A stretch of DNA of 64,000 nt from positions 62,001 through 126,000 of the forward strand of contig JBCCBP010000001.1 in the NCBI GenBank assembly GCA_039033995.1, read 5' to 3'. The notes below the pieces were generated by a model, which was given only the letters and a program-made list of their open reading frames with translations, ran no database searches and was not told where the DNA came from. This stretch comes from CALBPI01 sp039033995. GTDB lineage: Bacteria; Pseudomonadota; Gammaproteobacteria; Steroidobacterales; Woeseiaceae. A program made the translations under genes and the position numbers. Within the stretch, counting starts at the first letter, position 1, and every line of letters begins with the position of its first letter. Below are positions 52,729 to 61,741 of this stretch, piece after piece.

Positions 52729-54276
52729 ATGAATAGGAAGTTGGTACTTACGTTTATTTTGAGCGGTGCATTAGCGCTTGCCGGTTGCGAGGGCGACGAT
52801 GGTTCGCCGGGCGCAACTGGTCCGGCCGGTGCCGCTGGCGCGCCAGGTGCTGCGGGCCCCGCCGGGCAAGATGGTGCCGACGGTTCCGGCACGAGTGTTG
52901 GCGTTGTTGCTGACACCGTCACCACACAAGCCAACGATCTGCGTGGGCTGACCTACGCACGCGTTGCACCCCACGCCAACAAGATCTACGCATCCGGTCA
53001 CGTCGGTATCGATGATGCCACCCGCCAGGTTGTTGTCGCGCGATTCTTCGCTGACGGCACACCGGACACGACTTTCGGCACCGATGGCTTCGTTGAACTT
53101 GAAGCAACCACTGCAGAGGGTAGCAGCGATGAAACCGCCTACAGCCTGACCGAGTTACAAAGCGGCGATATTATCGTTGCCGCCAACGCATTCGACGACG
53201 ACGGCGGCCAATCTGTTTATTTGTTCCGTCTTACCGCTGACGGTGCGCAAGTAGCTGGTTGGGGTGACGCACAAGGCAAGGCGGAAGTCGTATTTGGTTA
53301 TGCCAATGCTGACAACGGGACTTTCCCGGGTGCGCCAGCGGCCGTGCCGGCAGATTTGTCCTGGGACGTACAAACCGATCGTAGCGTGATGACCGATCGC
53401 GTCGTTGTGTTTGGACAAGGATCTGCCAGTGACGGTACACGCACCGATCGTGATCGCTACATCGCGCGCTTCAACATCACCGCTACTGGTGCTGAAACCG
53501 ACGCAACCTTCAATGGTGGAACTGCTTACTCATACAATGCGACTGGCGTACTTAACGATAACAATCGTCGCGGTATCGTCGAAGCGGATGGCTCTATCGT
53601 ATCGGCCGGTTATACGGATCTCGGTGGTGCACTGGATAACCATGTTTTCTTGATTAAACTCGATGCGACGGGCGCTTTGGATGCCACGTTTGGGGGCTTC
53701 AGTGACGAGCCCACAATCACCGCGACGCCGGGTATTGCTGTATTCAACCCGTTCAAGGTCGACCAGGGTTTCACCGAGGCCTACGCGGCAGGTTTCCAAC
53801 AGAGCACGTCCTCCTACATTGTCGCCGGTTACATTCGTGCCACGGGCGCAGGTGTACCTTCGACCCTCGGTTACGAGACTTCCGACCGTCAGGACGTCGG
53901 TATCTTCCGTGTCTCGAGCGGTACATCGATGGCGATCGACGCGGGTTGGGGTAACTCAGGCACACAGGTCGTCCAAAGTGAAGGCCAGGGCTACCCGACA
54001 ACAGAAGATCGTGGTCGTCATCTGGTAGTACTGGACGATGGTCGCTCTGTGGTTGCTGGTCGCTACGGTGGTAATCCAGCGGCGTTCGTGTTCACCGCAG
54101 ATGGTCAGCCTGACACGCGAGTGTTTGGTGACGGTATCGTCGAGCTGCCTGATGACACGATTAGCAGCCAGTTCTTTGGTATCGCTCTGTCGCCAGACGG
54201 CACCCGTGTCGCATTCTCGACAAATAGCGATGACAACGGTGCGCGTGTTGTCATCGTCAAGGTTGCGTTAGACTAA
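52729..54276 (+). CDS. Lipoprotein with collagen-like repeats and delta-60 propeller repeats
   Basis: A 515-residue lipoprotein: signal LVLTFILSGALALAGCEG with lipobox LAGC. Directly after the lipid anchor comes a short collagen-like stretch of Gly-X-Y triplets (residues about 21-55, e.g. GATGPAGAAGAPGAAGPAG). Then follow beta-propeller blades of the delta-60 type (VVARFFADGTPDTTFGTDGF; FLIKLDATGALDATFGG; AFVFTADGQPDTRVFGDG). I start at ATG 52729. First gene after the Fur box, so it is likely an iron-starvation surface protein; the collagen-like spacer would hold the propeller away from the membrane. Confidence 0.85.
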   Translation: MNRKLVLTFILSGALALAGCEGDDGSPGATGPAGAAGAPGAAGPAGQDGADGSGTSVGVVADTVTTQANDLRGLTYARVAPHANKIYASGHVGIDDATRQVVVARFFADGTPDTTFGTDGFVELEATTAEGSSDETAYSLTELQSGDIIVAANAFDDDGGQSVYLFRLTADGAQVAGWGDAQGKAEVVFGYANADNGTFPGAPAAVPADLSWDVQTDRSVMTDRVVVFGQGSASDGTRTDRDRYIARFNITATGAETDATFNGGTAYSYNATGVLNDNNRRGIVEADGSIVSAGYTDLGGALDNHVFLIKLDATGALDATFGGFSDEPTITATPGIAVFNPFKVDQGFTEAYAAGFQQSTSSYIVAGYIRATGAGVPSTLGYETSDRQDVGIFRVSSGTSMAIDAGWGNSGTQVVQSEGQGYPTTEDRGRHLVVLDDGRSVVAGRYGGNPAAFVFTADGQPDTRVFGDGIVELPDDTISSQFFGIALSPDGTRVAFSTNSDDNGARVVIVKVALD

Positions 54277-54297
54277 GGTCCGCGAAGCTTAGTCCTG

Positions 54298-54340
54298 GCC
54301 CCGGAACCTGAAATTGACGGGTTCCGGGGCATTTTATTTT
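54298..54340 (+). terminator. Intrinsic terminator or attenuator inside the iron operon
   Basis: GCCCCGGAACC at 54298-54308 pairs perfectly with GGTTCCGGGGC at 54320-54330 (11 bp, 11-base loop), followed by ATTTTATTTT. It lies between the lipoprotein stop and the imelysin start, with no other promoter evident downstream. Because the next three genes share the iron theme, partial readthrough that sets a high lipoprotein to low receptor ratio is the likely role. Confidence 0.75.
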
Positions 54341-54354
54341 CAAGTACTGGGGTA

Positions 54355-55623
54355 ATGACTATGAATTTTGCTATGACAACGAGGATTCGTGAGTGGTCGC
54401 GTCTCGGTACTGTTGCTGTTACGAGTGCTCTGCTCGTGGCTTGTGGCGGCGGTGGCAGCACGACGCCCCCACCGACATCAACGCCGACGCCACCGCCGAC
54501 GGTATCGGGTGATGATGCCAGGCGTGCTGTGTTGGCGGACATCGGAGAGCAGATTATTCTTCCGGCACTGCGCACTTTTGATACCGATGCAGCAGCACTG
54601 GTAGTAGCGGCCACTGACTATTCTGCTGCGCCAGCCGATGCGGGAGCACGAGATGCGGCCCGCGCAGCTTGGAATACCGCCATGGATTCGTGGCAGCGCA
54701 ATGAGGTGTTGCAGGTTGGCCCCGCCGGCAGATCGACCAACCCCGACGCGGTGGCGGGCGGCCAAGACTTTCGAGAGTTAATTTATTCATGGCCCTTTAC
54801 GCTTGACGTTTGTGCCCTCGAGGCGGCCGCCTTCGACGGTGATGCTGTCAATGGCGCGACAGCCATCAATATCGTTGGGCTAGGGGCGCTAGAACACCTG
54901 TTGTTTACTGATGCTCCTCCGCCGGCATGCACGGCGCAACCTGATGCTGCAGCGCGTGCGGCGCATGTTTTGAGGTTGGCTGAGCGTGTGGCGGTCCTCG
55001 CGACCAGCCTGACTCAGCGTTGGGAACCGAACGGCGGCAATTTTATTGAGCAATGGAGCACGGCCGGATTGTCCTCGAGCGTCACGTATGCCGCTCCGCA
55101 AGACGCACTGGATGCACTTTCTATCGCCCTATTCTATGGAGAAAAGGTTACCAAGGATCGTAAAATCGCTCAGCCAACGGGCCTGCCCGCTACCGGGCTC
55201 ACCTGCACTCAACCGATTGCATGTCCGGAATTTCTGGAGTCGCGCATTGCCAACCGTTCTGGCGACAACCTGGCGATCAACGTTCAGGCCTTCAGAGATG
55301 TGTTCACTGGCGTGAACGGTGGTATGGGCGTCAACGATCTGTTAACCGGTATCGATCGTGAGGACTTGGCCGATCAAATTGTGCTGGAGTTGGATGCGAC
55401 CCTCACTCAATTGGACTCGATTGCGAACGCACAAGGTTTTGATGCCGCTGTTGAGGGCATCACCGATCGCGATGAATGCGTCAATGCGTTTTCGAACTCA
55501 GAGGGATTGCCGCCTTGTGCGCTACTCGGTGTGATCAAGTCGGCTATGGATACGTTCCGTGGTCCCATCGTTGCGTCGCTGAGCCTGGCCGTGCCTCAGT
55601 CTGCTGCCGGTGACAACGACTAG
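54355..55623 (+). CDS. Imelysin-family (M75-like) lipoprotein
   Basis: A 422-residue lipoprotein: lipobox LVAC, then a Gly and Pro/Thr-rich linker (TTPPPTSTPTPPPTVSG). The imelysin domain includes AARAAWNTAMDSWQRNEVLQ, FRELIYSWPF and NIVGLGALEHLLF. The classic GxHxxE motif here is GLGALE: the His is replaced by Gly and Glu180 is kept. Imelysins occur with iron-uptake genes and are thought to bind iron or act as insertion-type lipoproteins rather than peptidases. Second gene behind the Fur box and after the hairpin; precedes the HTTM gene by 20 bases. Confidence 0.85.
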   Translation: MTMNFAMTTRIREWSRLGTVAVTSALLVACGGGGSTTPPPTSTPTPPPTVSGDDARRAVLADIGEQIILPALRTFDTDAAALVVAATDYSAAPADAGARDAARAAWNTAMDSWQRNEVLQVGPAGRSTNPDAVAGGQDFRELIYSWPFTLDVCALEAAAFDGDAVNGATAINIVGLGALEHLLFTDAPPPACTAQPDAAARAAHVLRLAERVAVLATSLTQRWEPNGGNFIEQWSTAGLSSSVTYAAPQDALDALSIALFYGEKVTKDRKIAQPTGLPATGLTCTQPIACPEFLESRIANRSGDNLAINVQAFRDVFTGVNGGMGVNDLLTGIDREDLADQIVLELDATLTQLDSIANAQGFDAAVEGITDRDECVNAFSNSEGLPPCALLGVIKSAMDTFRGPIVASLSLAVPQSAAGDND

Positions 55624-55643
55624 CCACGTTTTGTTGTCCGTTT

Positions 55644-57080
55644 GTGACCGAGATGGTTCATTCAGCATCGCCAGCGTCAGCGAGGCCGCGACTCACTAGA
55701 CTATTTCAGTCGCTGGTGCGACCGAGGGACATCGCCGCGCTAGCTGTGTTTCGCATCTTGATCGGTGGCCTCATGTGTTTTGGCGCTGTGCGCTTCATGC
55801 ACAACGGCTGGATCGAACAGCTTTACGTCGAGCCGCAGTTCCACTTTAAGTACTGGGGCTTCGCGTGGGTACAGGTTCCCAGCCAGTTCGCGTTGTATTG
55901 TCTATACGCGGGTATTGCACTAAGTGCTTTCTTGGTCTGCATTGGTGCGTTCTATCGATTCGCCATCATCACGTTCTGGTGCTTGTTTACCTATGCCGAG
56001 CTGATGGATGTCACGACCTATCTGAACCACTACTACTTTATTAGCGTAGTAGCGCTGATCCTGTGTTTTTTGTCCCCTCACAGAGCTTGGTCAATCGATG
56101 CCTGGCGCAATTCTCGGATCAGATCGAATACGCTGCCTGCATGGCAAACTTATTGGCTACGGTTTCAGGTGGCATTGCTGTACTTCTACGCGGGACTGGC
56201 AAAGATTGAAACAGACTGGCTGTTGCATGCCCAACCGTTGAATATCTGGCTACCACCGCATAGCGGCATGCCCCTTCTGGGACCATTTCTGGAACAACCC
56301 TGGGTGCATTTTGCTTTTTCTTGGTTTGCGTTCTTGTTCGACACATTCATTATCGCTTTCATGTTGTCGCGTCGCACTCGACCGTACGCGTTTCTCGTTA
56401 TTCTCATTTTCCATTTTTTCACGCATCTGTTCTTCAACATCGGGCTGTTCCCGCTCATCATGGTGTTTTCAGTGTTGGTGTTTTTCGATAGTGACTGGCC
56501 GCGTCGTCTCATTGGAAGACTTGAATTACAAAGAGCGAGGCAGATTGCCGTTCCCCAAACTCAACCTGCCCACCCAAGACCTAGCCAGCTTGTCGCATTC
56601 AGCATGATAGCGGCGTTTTGTGTATTACAGTTTGCGATGCCGCTGCGCCAATGGGCCTATCCTGATACCGTTCTATGGCATGAGCAGGGCATGCGATTTT
56701 CGTGGCGTGTCATGCTACGTGAGAAGTCCGGCAGTCTGATGTACCGCGTAGTTGCTGGACCAGATCAGAAGTTGCTACTTGTATCACCGCACGACTACCT
56801 GACCGAGCAACAATACCGTGAGATGGCCGGACAGCCAGATATGATCTTACAGTTAGCGCATCATATTCGTGATGATTTTGAACGACAGGGGTTCACCCGT
56901 GTTGCTGTCTATGCCGACGCTAACGTATCGCTAAACGGCCGTGCGGCGAAACCGTTGATCGACCCGGCAGCAAATTTGGCGTCCATCGAGGACGGTATCC
57001 GCCGTGCGGATTGGATAACGTCAGCACCAATAGAGCCCCCCCCCTTGCAACAGCCCCTCAGACTGGAACTGTCACAATGA
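55644..57080 (+). CDS. HTTM-domain membrane protein (vitamin K-dependent gamma-carboxylase-like)
   Basis: A 478-residue protein with several membrane helices. The HTTM signature is strong at the start: VFRILIGGLMCFGAVRFMHNGWIEQLYVEPQ-type sequence, followed by FHFKYWGFAWV. HTTM domains are related to the membrane part of gamma-glutamyl carboxylase. In bacteria they occur beside imelysins and TonB-dependent receptors. The C-terminal 130 residues (LLLVSPHDYLTEQQYREM) are soluble. GTG 55644 is used; ATG 55653 is possible. Overlaps the receptor gene by ATGA at 57077. Confidence 0.87.
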   Translation: MTEMVHSASPASARPRLTRLFQSLVRPRDIAALAVFRILIGGLMCFGAVRFMHNGWIEQLYVEPQFHFKYWGFAWVQVPSQFALYCLYAGIALSAFLVCIGAFYRFAIITFWCLFTYAELMDVTTYLNHYYFISVVALILCFLSPHRAWSIDAWRNSRIRSNTLPAWQTYWLRFQVALLYFYAGLAKIETDWLLHAQPLNIWLPPHSGMPLLGPFLEQPWVHFAFSWFAFLFDTFIIAFMLSRRTRPYAFLVILIFHFFTHLFFNIGLFPLIMVFSVLVFFDSDWPRRLIGRLELQRARQIAVPQTQPAHPRPSQLVAFSMIAAFCVLQFAMPLRQWAYPDTVLWHEQGMRFSWRVMLREKSGSLMYRVVAGPDQKLLLVSPHDYLTEQQYREMAGQPDMILQLAHHIRDDFERQGFTRVAVYADANVSLNGRAAKPLIDPAANLASIEDGIRRADWITSAPIEPPPLQQPLRLELSQ

Positions 57081-59263
57081 AAAAACTGTTTACCGTTTCC
57101 GCGCTTTCCGCTGCACTTTTAACGCCTGCCATCGACGCTATAGCGCAAACAACGGATAGCGAAGATGACAACGCCGGACGAGTCGATGAAATTGTCGTGA
57201 GCGGTATTTTTGAGGAAACCGATCGGTTGACGGGATCAGCGCATCGAATCGACGCGATCACTCTGGAGGAATTTCAGTACAACGATATCAACCGCGTGCT
57301 CAATCTAGTGCCCGGTGTCTATTCGCGCGAAGAAGATGGCGTAGGATTGAGACCAAACATCGGGTTGCGCGGTGGCAGCGCAGATCGCAGTCAAAAGGTC
57401 GCGTTAATGGAGGATGGCGTACTGCTCTCTCCGGCGCCATATTCCGCACCTGCGGCATATTTTTTTCCACTGACAGCTCGCATGGTTGGCGTCGAAGTGT
57501 TCAAAGGTCCGGCCTCAATTGAATTCGGCCCGCAGACAATCGGTGGTGCGATAAACCTTGTTTCTGCCCCGGTGCCGTCTGATATGGAGGGAATGCTTGA
57601 GTTTGCTGGCGGTAGCGATGGCTATCGTCACCTGCATGCCAGAGTCGGAGGAGCAACGAGCTTCGCGGGCTTGTCCGCCGAGTTGATGCACATCGGCAGC
57701 GATGGATTTAAGCAACTCGATGGAGGTGGCGATACCGGTTTCGAGAAAACAGAATTGGTGTTGAAGTCTGCGTTATCGATTGGACCTGGCGATCTGCAGT
57801 TGCGATTAACTTATGCTGACGAGGTGTCCGATGAAACCTATCTGGGACTGACCGAGTCGGATTTACGGGACGATCCTCTTCGTCGCTACCGCGCCAGTGC
57901 GTTAGATCGAATGGAGTGGGATTGGATAGCAGGACGAGCCGATTGGTCGCAACCATTGTGGGGTGGCACCTTGGAGGCGACGGCCTATACGCAATGGTTT
58001 GATCGCGCCTGGCGAAAGTTCAACAACTTCAGCAATGCCAACATTCGCGATGTATTGGCTACGCCCGATAGTCCGTTCAATCAGTTGTTTGTCTCTATCC
58101 TCCAAGGCGCAGACACGGATGGATTGAGTGGTTCAAGCGACGATATTCGCATCGGCACCAATGATCGCTCCTTTTTCTCGTCGGGGTTACAGGGCAGCTT
58201 GTCATGGGATTTCGGGCAGAATATCAGGCACTCTCTGCGAATTGGCACACGACTCCACGTTGATCGTGTGCGCAGATTGCACGATGAATTCGGGTTTGAG
58301 CAGTTAGATGGTCGTTTAGTTGAAAACAGTCAGCCACGGGCGATTCTTACGGACAACACCGGCTACACGGAAGCCCTGTCGGTATGGGCGCGCGACGAAA
58401 TCAGTGCTGGTAAATGGAAGATCGTGCCAGGTCTTCGCCTCGAGTACATTGCAAACAGCTTTACTGACCGTATAGCGGCCGCAAAACAGGATAACGACTA
58501 CGCAGTCGTGTTACCCGGTGTCGGCGTACTTTATGCAGTGAATGAATACGTTGATGCCCTGTTTGGTGTGCACAAAGGATTCTCACCCGCCGCACCATCG
58601 CTCACCGACGGTCTGGATTTTGAAGAGTCAGTAAACTACGAATTCGGCGGTCGGATCAGAAGCGATATCGGTCGATTCGAAGCGATTGTCTTCCTGAATG
58701 ACTACAGCAATCTAACTGCTATATGCACAATCTCCGCGGGCTGTCTGGCTGATGAGTTGGATAGCCAAACCAATGCGGGTGAGGTCAGGACGCAAGGTCT
58801 CGAGTTTGGTTGGAATCACGATTTCTCGATCGCGTCCGACAGGTTCTCGATGCCAGTGTCAGTCACCTACACGTTGACAGATTCTGAGTTCCAGGAAGCC
58901 TTCTCATCAACAAACCCTCAGTTCGGCGAGGTCGAGGCCGGTTTCGAATTGCCCTACGTGCCAGAAAATCGCGCCAACTTGACGGTTGGCTTGGTAGCAG
59001 CAAAGTGGCGTGTCAACATGGCTGTGACTTACATCGATCAAATGCGTGACCAGGCGGGTACTGGTGAAATTCCTGATGGGCAGGGTTCTGACGAAACCAC
59101 ACTGGTTGATCTTGCCGCCGACTATCAAATCAATCAGGACTGGACTGTGTCCGGCCGCATCGACAATCTGGCTGATGACGTTTATGTCGTTTCCCGTAGA
59201 CCTTTCGGAGCGCGACCTGGCAAACCACGCAGCGTACAGATCATGATCAAACGGGTTTGGTAG
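57077..59263 (+). CDS. TonB-dependent receptor (ferric-siderophore/citrate type)
   Basis: A 728-residue outer-membrane receptor with signal MKKLFTVSALSAALLTPAIDAIA, a TonB-box-like DEIVVSG and a plug domain (LVPGVYSREEDGVGLRPNIG, RGGSADRSQKVALMEDG, VEVFKGPASIEFGPQTIGGA). The barrel ends IMIKRVW, with Trp instead of the common Phe. There is no N-terminal STN signalling domain, so no sigma/anti-sigma relay is expected. The plug resembles FecA-like receptors. Start ATG 57077 overlaps the HTTM stop. No TonB, ExbB/D or inner-membrane permease is encoded nearby. Confidence 0.92.
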   Translation: MKKLFTVSALSAALLTPAIDAIAQTTDSEDDNAGRVDEIVVSGIFEETDRLTGSAHRIDAITLEEFQYNDINRVLNLVPGVYSREEDGVGLRPNIGLRGGSADRSQKVALMEDGVLLSPAPYSAPAAYFFPLTARMVGVEVFKGPASIEFGPQTIGGAINLVSAPVPSDMEGMLEFAGGSDGYRHLHARVGGATSFAGLSAELMHIGSDGFKQLDGGGDTGFEKTELVLKSALSIGPGDLQLRLTYADEVSDETYLGLTESDLRDDPLRRYRASALDRMEWDWIAGRADWSQPLWGGTLEATAYTQWFDRAWRKFNNFSNANIRDVLATPDSPFNQLFVSILQGADTDGLSGSSDDIRIGTNDRSFFSSGLQGSLSWDFGQNIRHSLRIGTRLHVDRVRRLHDEFGFEQLDGRLVENSQPRAILTDNTGYTEALSVWARDEISAGKWKIVPGLRLEYIANSFTDRIAAAKQDNDYAVVLPGVGVLYAVNEYVDALFGVHKGFSPAAPSLTDGLDFEESVNYEFGGRIRSDIGRFEAIVFLNDYSNLTAICTISAGCLADELDSQTNAGEVRTQGLEFGWNHDFSIASDRFSMPVSVTYTLTDSEFQEAFSSTNPQFGEVEAGFELPYVPENRANLTVGLVAAKWRVNMAVTYIDQMRDQAGTGEIPDGQGSDETTLVDLAADYQINQDWTVSGRIDNLADDVYVVSRRPFGARPGKPRSVQIMIKRVW

Positions 59264-59365
59264 TGGCGGTTCCTTCGCGAGTAAAGCACTAAAGAACATG
59301 GTCATCTGAACGCTAACGCTACTAACGACCGCATTCGCGACGATGGTCGTCATCGATGGGGCAGC

Positions 59366-60901
59366 ATGGCCAAGCGTTTAGCGAGACAGACGGAGGTGCC
59401 CGATCCGGGCGCTTTCCGAACCGCACACCAATCGGTGCTTGAGACGCCCGATTTTTTTGATCTCGTGGTGCGGAATATTCCCGACCTCGTGTTCGTCAAG
59501 GACGAGCAATTTCGTATCGTGATGGCCAATCCGGCCTTCTTTAACGTGTATCCGCCGGAAATGCACGACAAGATCATTGGCTACACGACCGTCGAAGAGT
59601 ATCCCCCGGAGCAGGCCGAGGGTTTTCTACACCACGACAGACTCGCATTCGATGAAGGGGAATCTACCACCGTCGAGACGATCGACATGCCCAATGGGGA
59701 GCGGATTACGCTGCTCACGCGGAAGATCCGCTTCGAAAGTGTTGCGAAAGAGCGGTTCATTGTTGGTATCGGTCGCGACATTACCCATCTGATCGCAGGG
59801 CAGGAAGCGTTGCAGATCAGCGAAGAACGCTACGCGCTGGCCGTGGCGGGCTCGTCCGTTGGCATTTGGGACTGGGATTTCTCCAACGATGAGATGTTCT
59901 GGTCTGATCGTGCGAAAGAAATTCTCGGTATCACCGATCCTTCATTCAAACCGACGACACGCCACTTTCGCGAACTGGTTCATCCAGAGGACCTACCGTT
60001 GTTGCGCCAACAGCTTGGTCGTGATGGCTTCAAGAAGTCGCAGATCGACATCGAGATGCGTGTGAGGAGAAGTACCGGTGCATTCGCCTGGATACACCTT
60101 CGGGGCAGAGCCATTCGAGATGACCATGGCGCGGTGAAACGACTGGCAGGATCGGTCGACGACATTACGGTTCGCCGGACGAATCAGACCAAGTTGATGC
60201 GTTCTTACGAGCAACTGGACGAGTTTGCCTACATCGCTTCCCACGACCTAAAGCAACCGCTCCGCGGTATCTATAGTCTGGTGCAGTTCATACAGGAAGA
60301 CTGGGCTGACAAATTGCCGGCAGCGCTAGGTGAACGCATCAGCAAGATTGGTGCTCTGGCGACGCAAAGCGAGAGAATGGTCGCCAACTTGCTCGAGTTT
60401 GCACGCGTGTCGGAAGAGAACGAGAGTCTACAAAACGTGCCGCTTGTCGATTCAGCGAGACAGGCGCTAACGTTGTTGCCGGACGTCGAGACGGCTGCTA
60501 TCAGTATCGATCCTTCGCTGCCGACCGTACTAGCAGAGCCAGCAAGCATACGTGTGCTGTTTCAGAACCTGTTCTCGAATGCCCTCAAGTACAACGACCG
60601 TAAGAACAAAATGATCAAAGTCGGGATGGCCTCCGACAAACAGGCAAATCGTAACGGCAAGCCGGTGATCTTTGTCGAGGACAACGGTATCGGCATCGAC
60701 GCCAAGTCAGTCGACAAAGTGTTCAAAATGTTCAGCCGTTTGCACCACAACGACGAGTACGGCGGCGGGTCGGGTGTTGGAATCACGCTTGTACGCAAGA
60801 TCATCGAGCGGCACGGTGGAGAAATTTGGTTAGAGTCGACACCTGGTGTTGGGACAACGTTTTTCTTTACGCTACCAACGTATGATCAGGGCACGGTATA
60901 G
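59366..60901 (+). CDS. Cytoplasmic PAS-PAS sensor histidine kinase
   Basis: A 511-residue kinase without membrane segments. PAS 1 covers about residues 28-145 (VVRNIPDLVFVKDEQFRIVMA, ending FIVGIGRDITH). PAS 2 covers about 150-275 (YALAVAGSSVGIWDWDFSND; PAC-type end RLAGSVDDITVRR). The HisKA H-box is FAYIASHDLKQPLRGI, and the ATPase has N-box LFQNLFSNALKYNDR, G1 VEDNGIGID and the GGGSGVGITLVRKI loop. No response regulator is adjacent. The stop overlaps the convergent lipoprotein gene by 16 bases. Confidence 0.93.
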   Translation: MAKRLARQTEVPDPGAFRTAHQSVLETPDFFDLVVRNIPDLVFVKDEQFRIVMANPAFFNVYPPEMHDKIIGYTTVEEYPPEQAEGFLHHDRLAFDEGESTTVETIDMPNGERITLLTRKIRFESVAKERFIVGIGRDITHLIAGQEALQISEERYALAVAGSSVGIWDWDFSNDEMFWSDRAKEILGITDPSFKPTTRHFRELVHPEDLPLLRQQLGRDGFKKSQIDIEMRVRRSTGAFAWIHLRGRAIRDDHGAVKRLAGSVDDITVRRTNQTKLMRSYEQLDEFAYIASHDLKQPLRGIYSLVQFIQEDWADKLPAALGERISKIGALATQSERMVANLLEFARVSEENESLQNVPLVDSARQALTLLPDVETAAISIDPSLPTVLAEPASIRVLFQNLFSNALKYNDRKNKMIKVGMASDKQANRNGKPVIFVEDNGIGIDAKSVDKVFKMFSRLHHNDEYGGGSGVGITLVRKIIERHGGEIWLESTPGVGTTFFFTLPTYDQGTV

Positions 60902-61428
60902 CCAAGCGCTGTTTCCATGTCGCCGCAATTGCTGCGCTGCAGCGTGATGCGCCGGTTGAGTGGCGCACCATCTGCACCGACTTCTCCGATCAGCTCGGCG
61001 GCCTGTAACGAAAAAGACCAACGTTGTGTTGTTTTCTGTATGTCACCATCGACCTCAGTGACGGCGTCAAAGCGCACCTCGTTCCGCGCACCGCGGATAC
61101 CATTGCTGAGACTCGTCCTGAAACCAGCGAAGTAACCGGTTTTCTCATTATGAATACGACCGGTGTAGGTACCGCCCAGCGCGCCGGTCCTCGCCGTGTT
61201 CAGTTTCAAGCCACTGGTACTGCTGGTGCTTTTGTTTAGAAAACACAGCGCCGTCTCGAAGGTGGGCTGCCGAGTCACAGTATTCGATGGCGATCGAGAG
61301 TCGGTAGCGAGGGGTCGCGTGTTGGCGTCGGTTTGCTCGGTCGGCGTATCCTGACTGGTGCAGGCCACGAGTGCGCAACCTAGTGAAACGCTAAGGGCGA
61401 GTAATCCGGCCGATGCACTGTATGACAT
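60886..61428 (-). CDS. Hypothetical lipoprotein
   Basis: A 180-residue lipoprotein: signal SAGLLALSVSLGCALVACTS with lipobox LVAC, a low-complexity linker, then a beta-rich domain (GALGGTYTGRIHNEKTGYF; NEVRFDAVTEVDGDIQ; LNRRITLQRSNCGDMETAL) with two Cys that could pair. Start at ATG 61428 with GGAGGG upstream. No family recognised. Faces the histidine kinase tail to tail with overlapping ends. Confidence 0.75.
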   Translation of the reverse strand: MSYSASAGLLALSVSLGCALVACTSQDTPTEQTDANTRPLATDSRSPSNTVTRQPTFETALCFLNKSTSSTSGLKLNTARTGALGGTYTGRIHNEKTGYFAGFRTSLSNGIRGARNEVRFDAVTEVDGDIQKTTQRWSFSLQAAELIGEVGADGAPLNRRITLQRSNCGDMETALGYTVP

Positions 61429-61609
61429 GTTTACCCTCCTCACCAGACAGCCAGAGCTTACTGGATATCGGACAAACGTATCACCTAATAGTTTAGTGAT
61501 CGAGATTGATTCGGACTGATGCTAGCGAGCGGATTGACAAGTGCTGAATGGTATCCCGCCTTTTGATTGCGGCAGTATCAGGTGCCAATTGAAAAGGGTA
61601 CCACTCGTT

Positions 61610-61741
61610 TTATTCGGCGTACTGCAATACCCACACCCAACTGGCTGCATACAACGCCGTGCCGAGTGTCAGGTAGAGCAGAATACGCGCTGCCTTCCAC
61701 GCTCGAGTTACCCATGGACGTTGCAGCGTTGCGGTACTCAA
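61610..61741 (-). CDS. 43-residue single-helix membrane protein
   Basis: A small frame starting with TTG 61741-61739, overlapping the stop of the gene at 61738-62205 in a TTGA arrangement. It reads MSTATLQRPWVTRAWKAARI, followed by a membrane helix LLYLTLGTALYAASWVWVLQ and a YAE end. The start coupling, a positive N-terminus before the helix and a clean stop support real coding. It would be co-expressed with the Fur-controlled protein upstream. No family recognised. Confidence 0.55.
   Translation of the reverse strand: MSTATLQRPWVTRAWKAARILLYLTLGTALYAASWVWVLQYAE

Noticed and set aside
52527..52934. A minus-strand frame rich in Pro, Ala and Gly opposite the collagen-like repeat
   Set aside because: The repeat on the plus strand reads as Gly-X-Y; its complement necessarily gives a Pro/Ala-rich frame.
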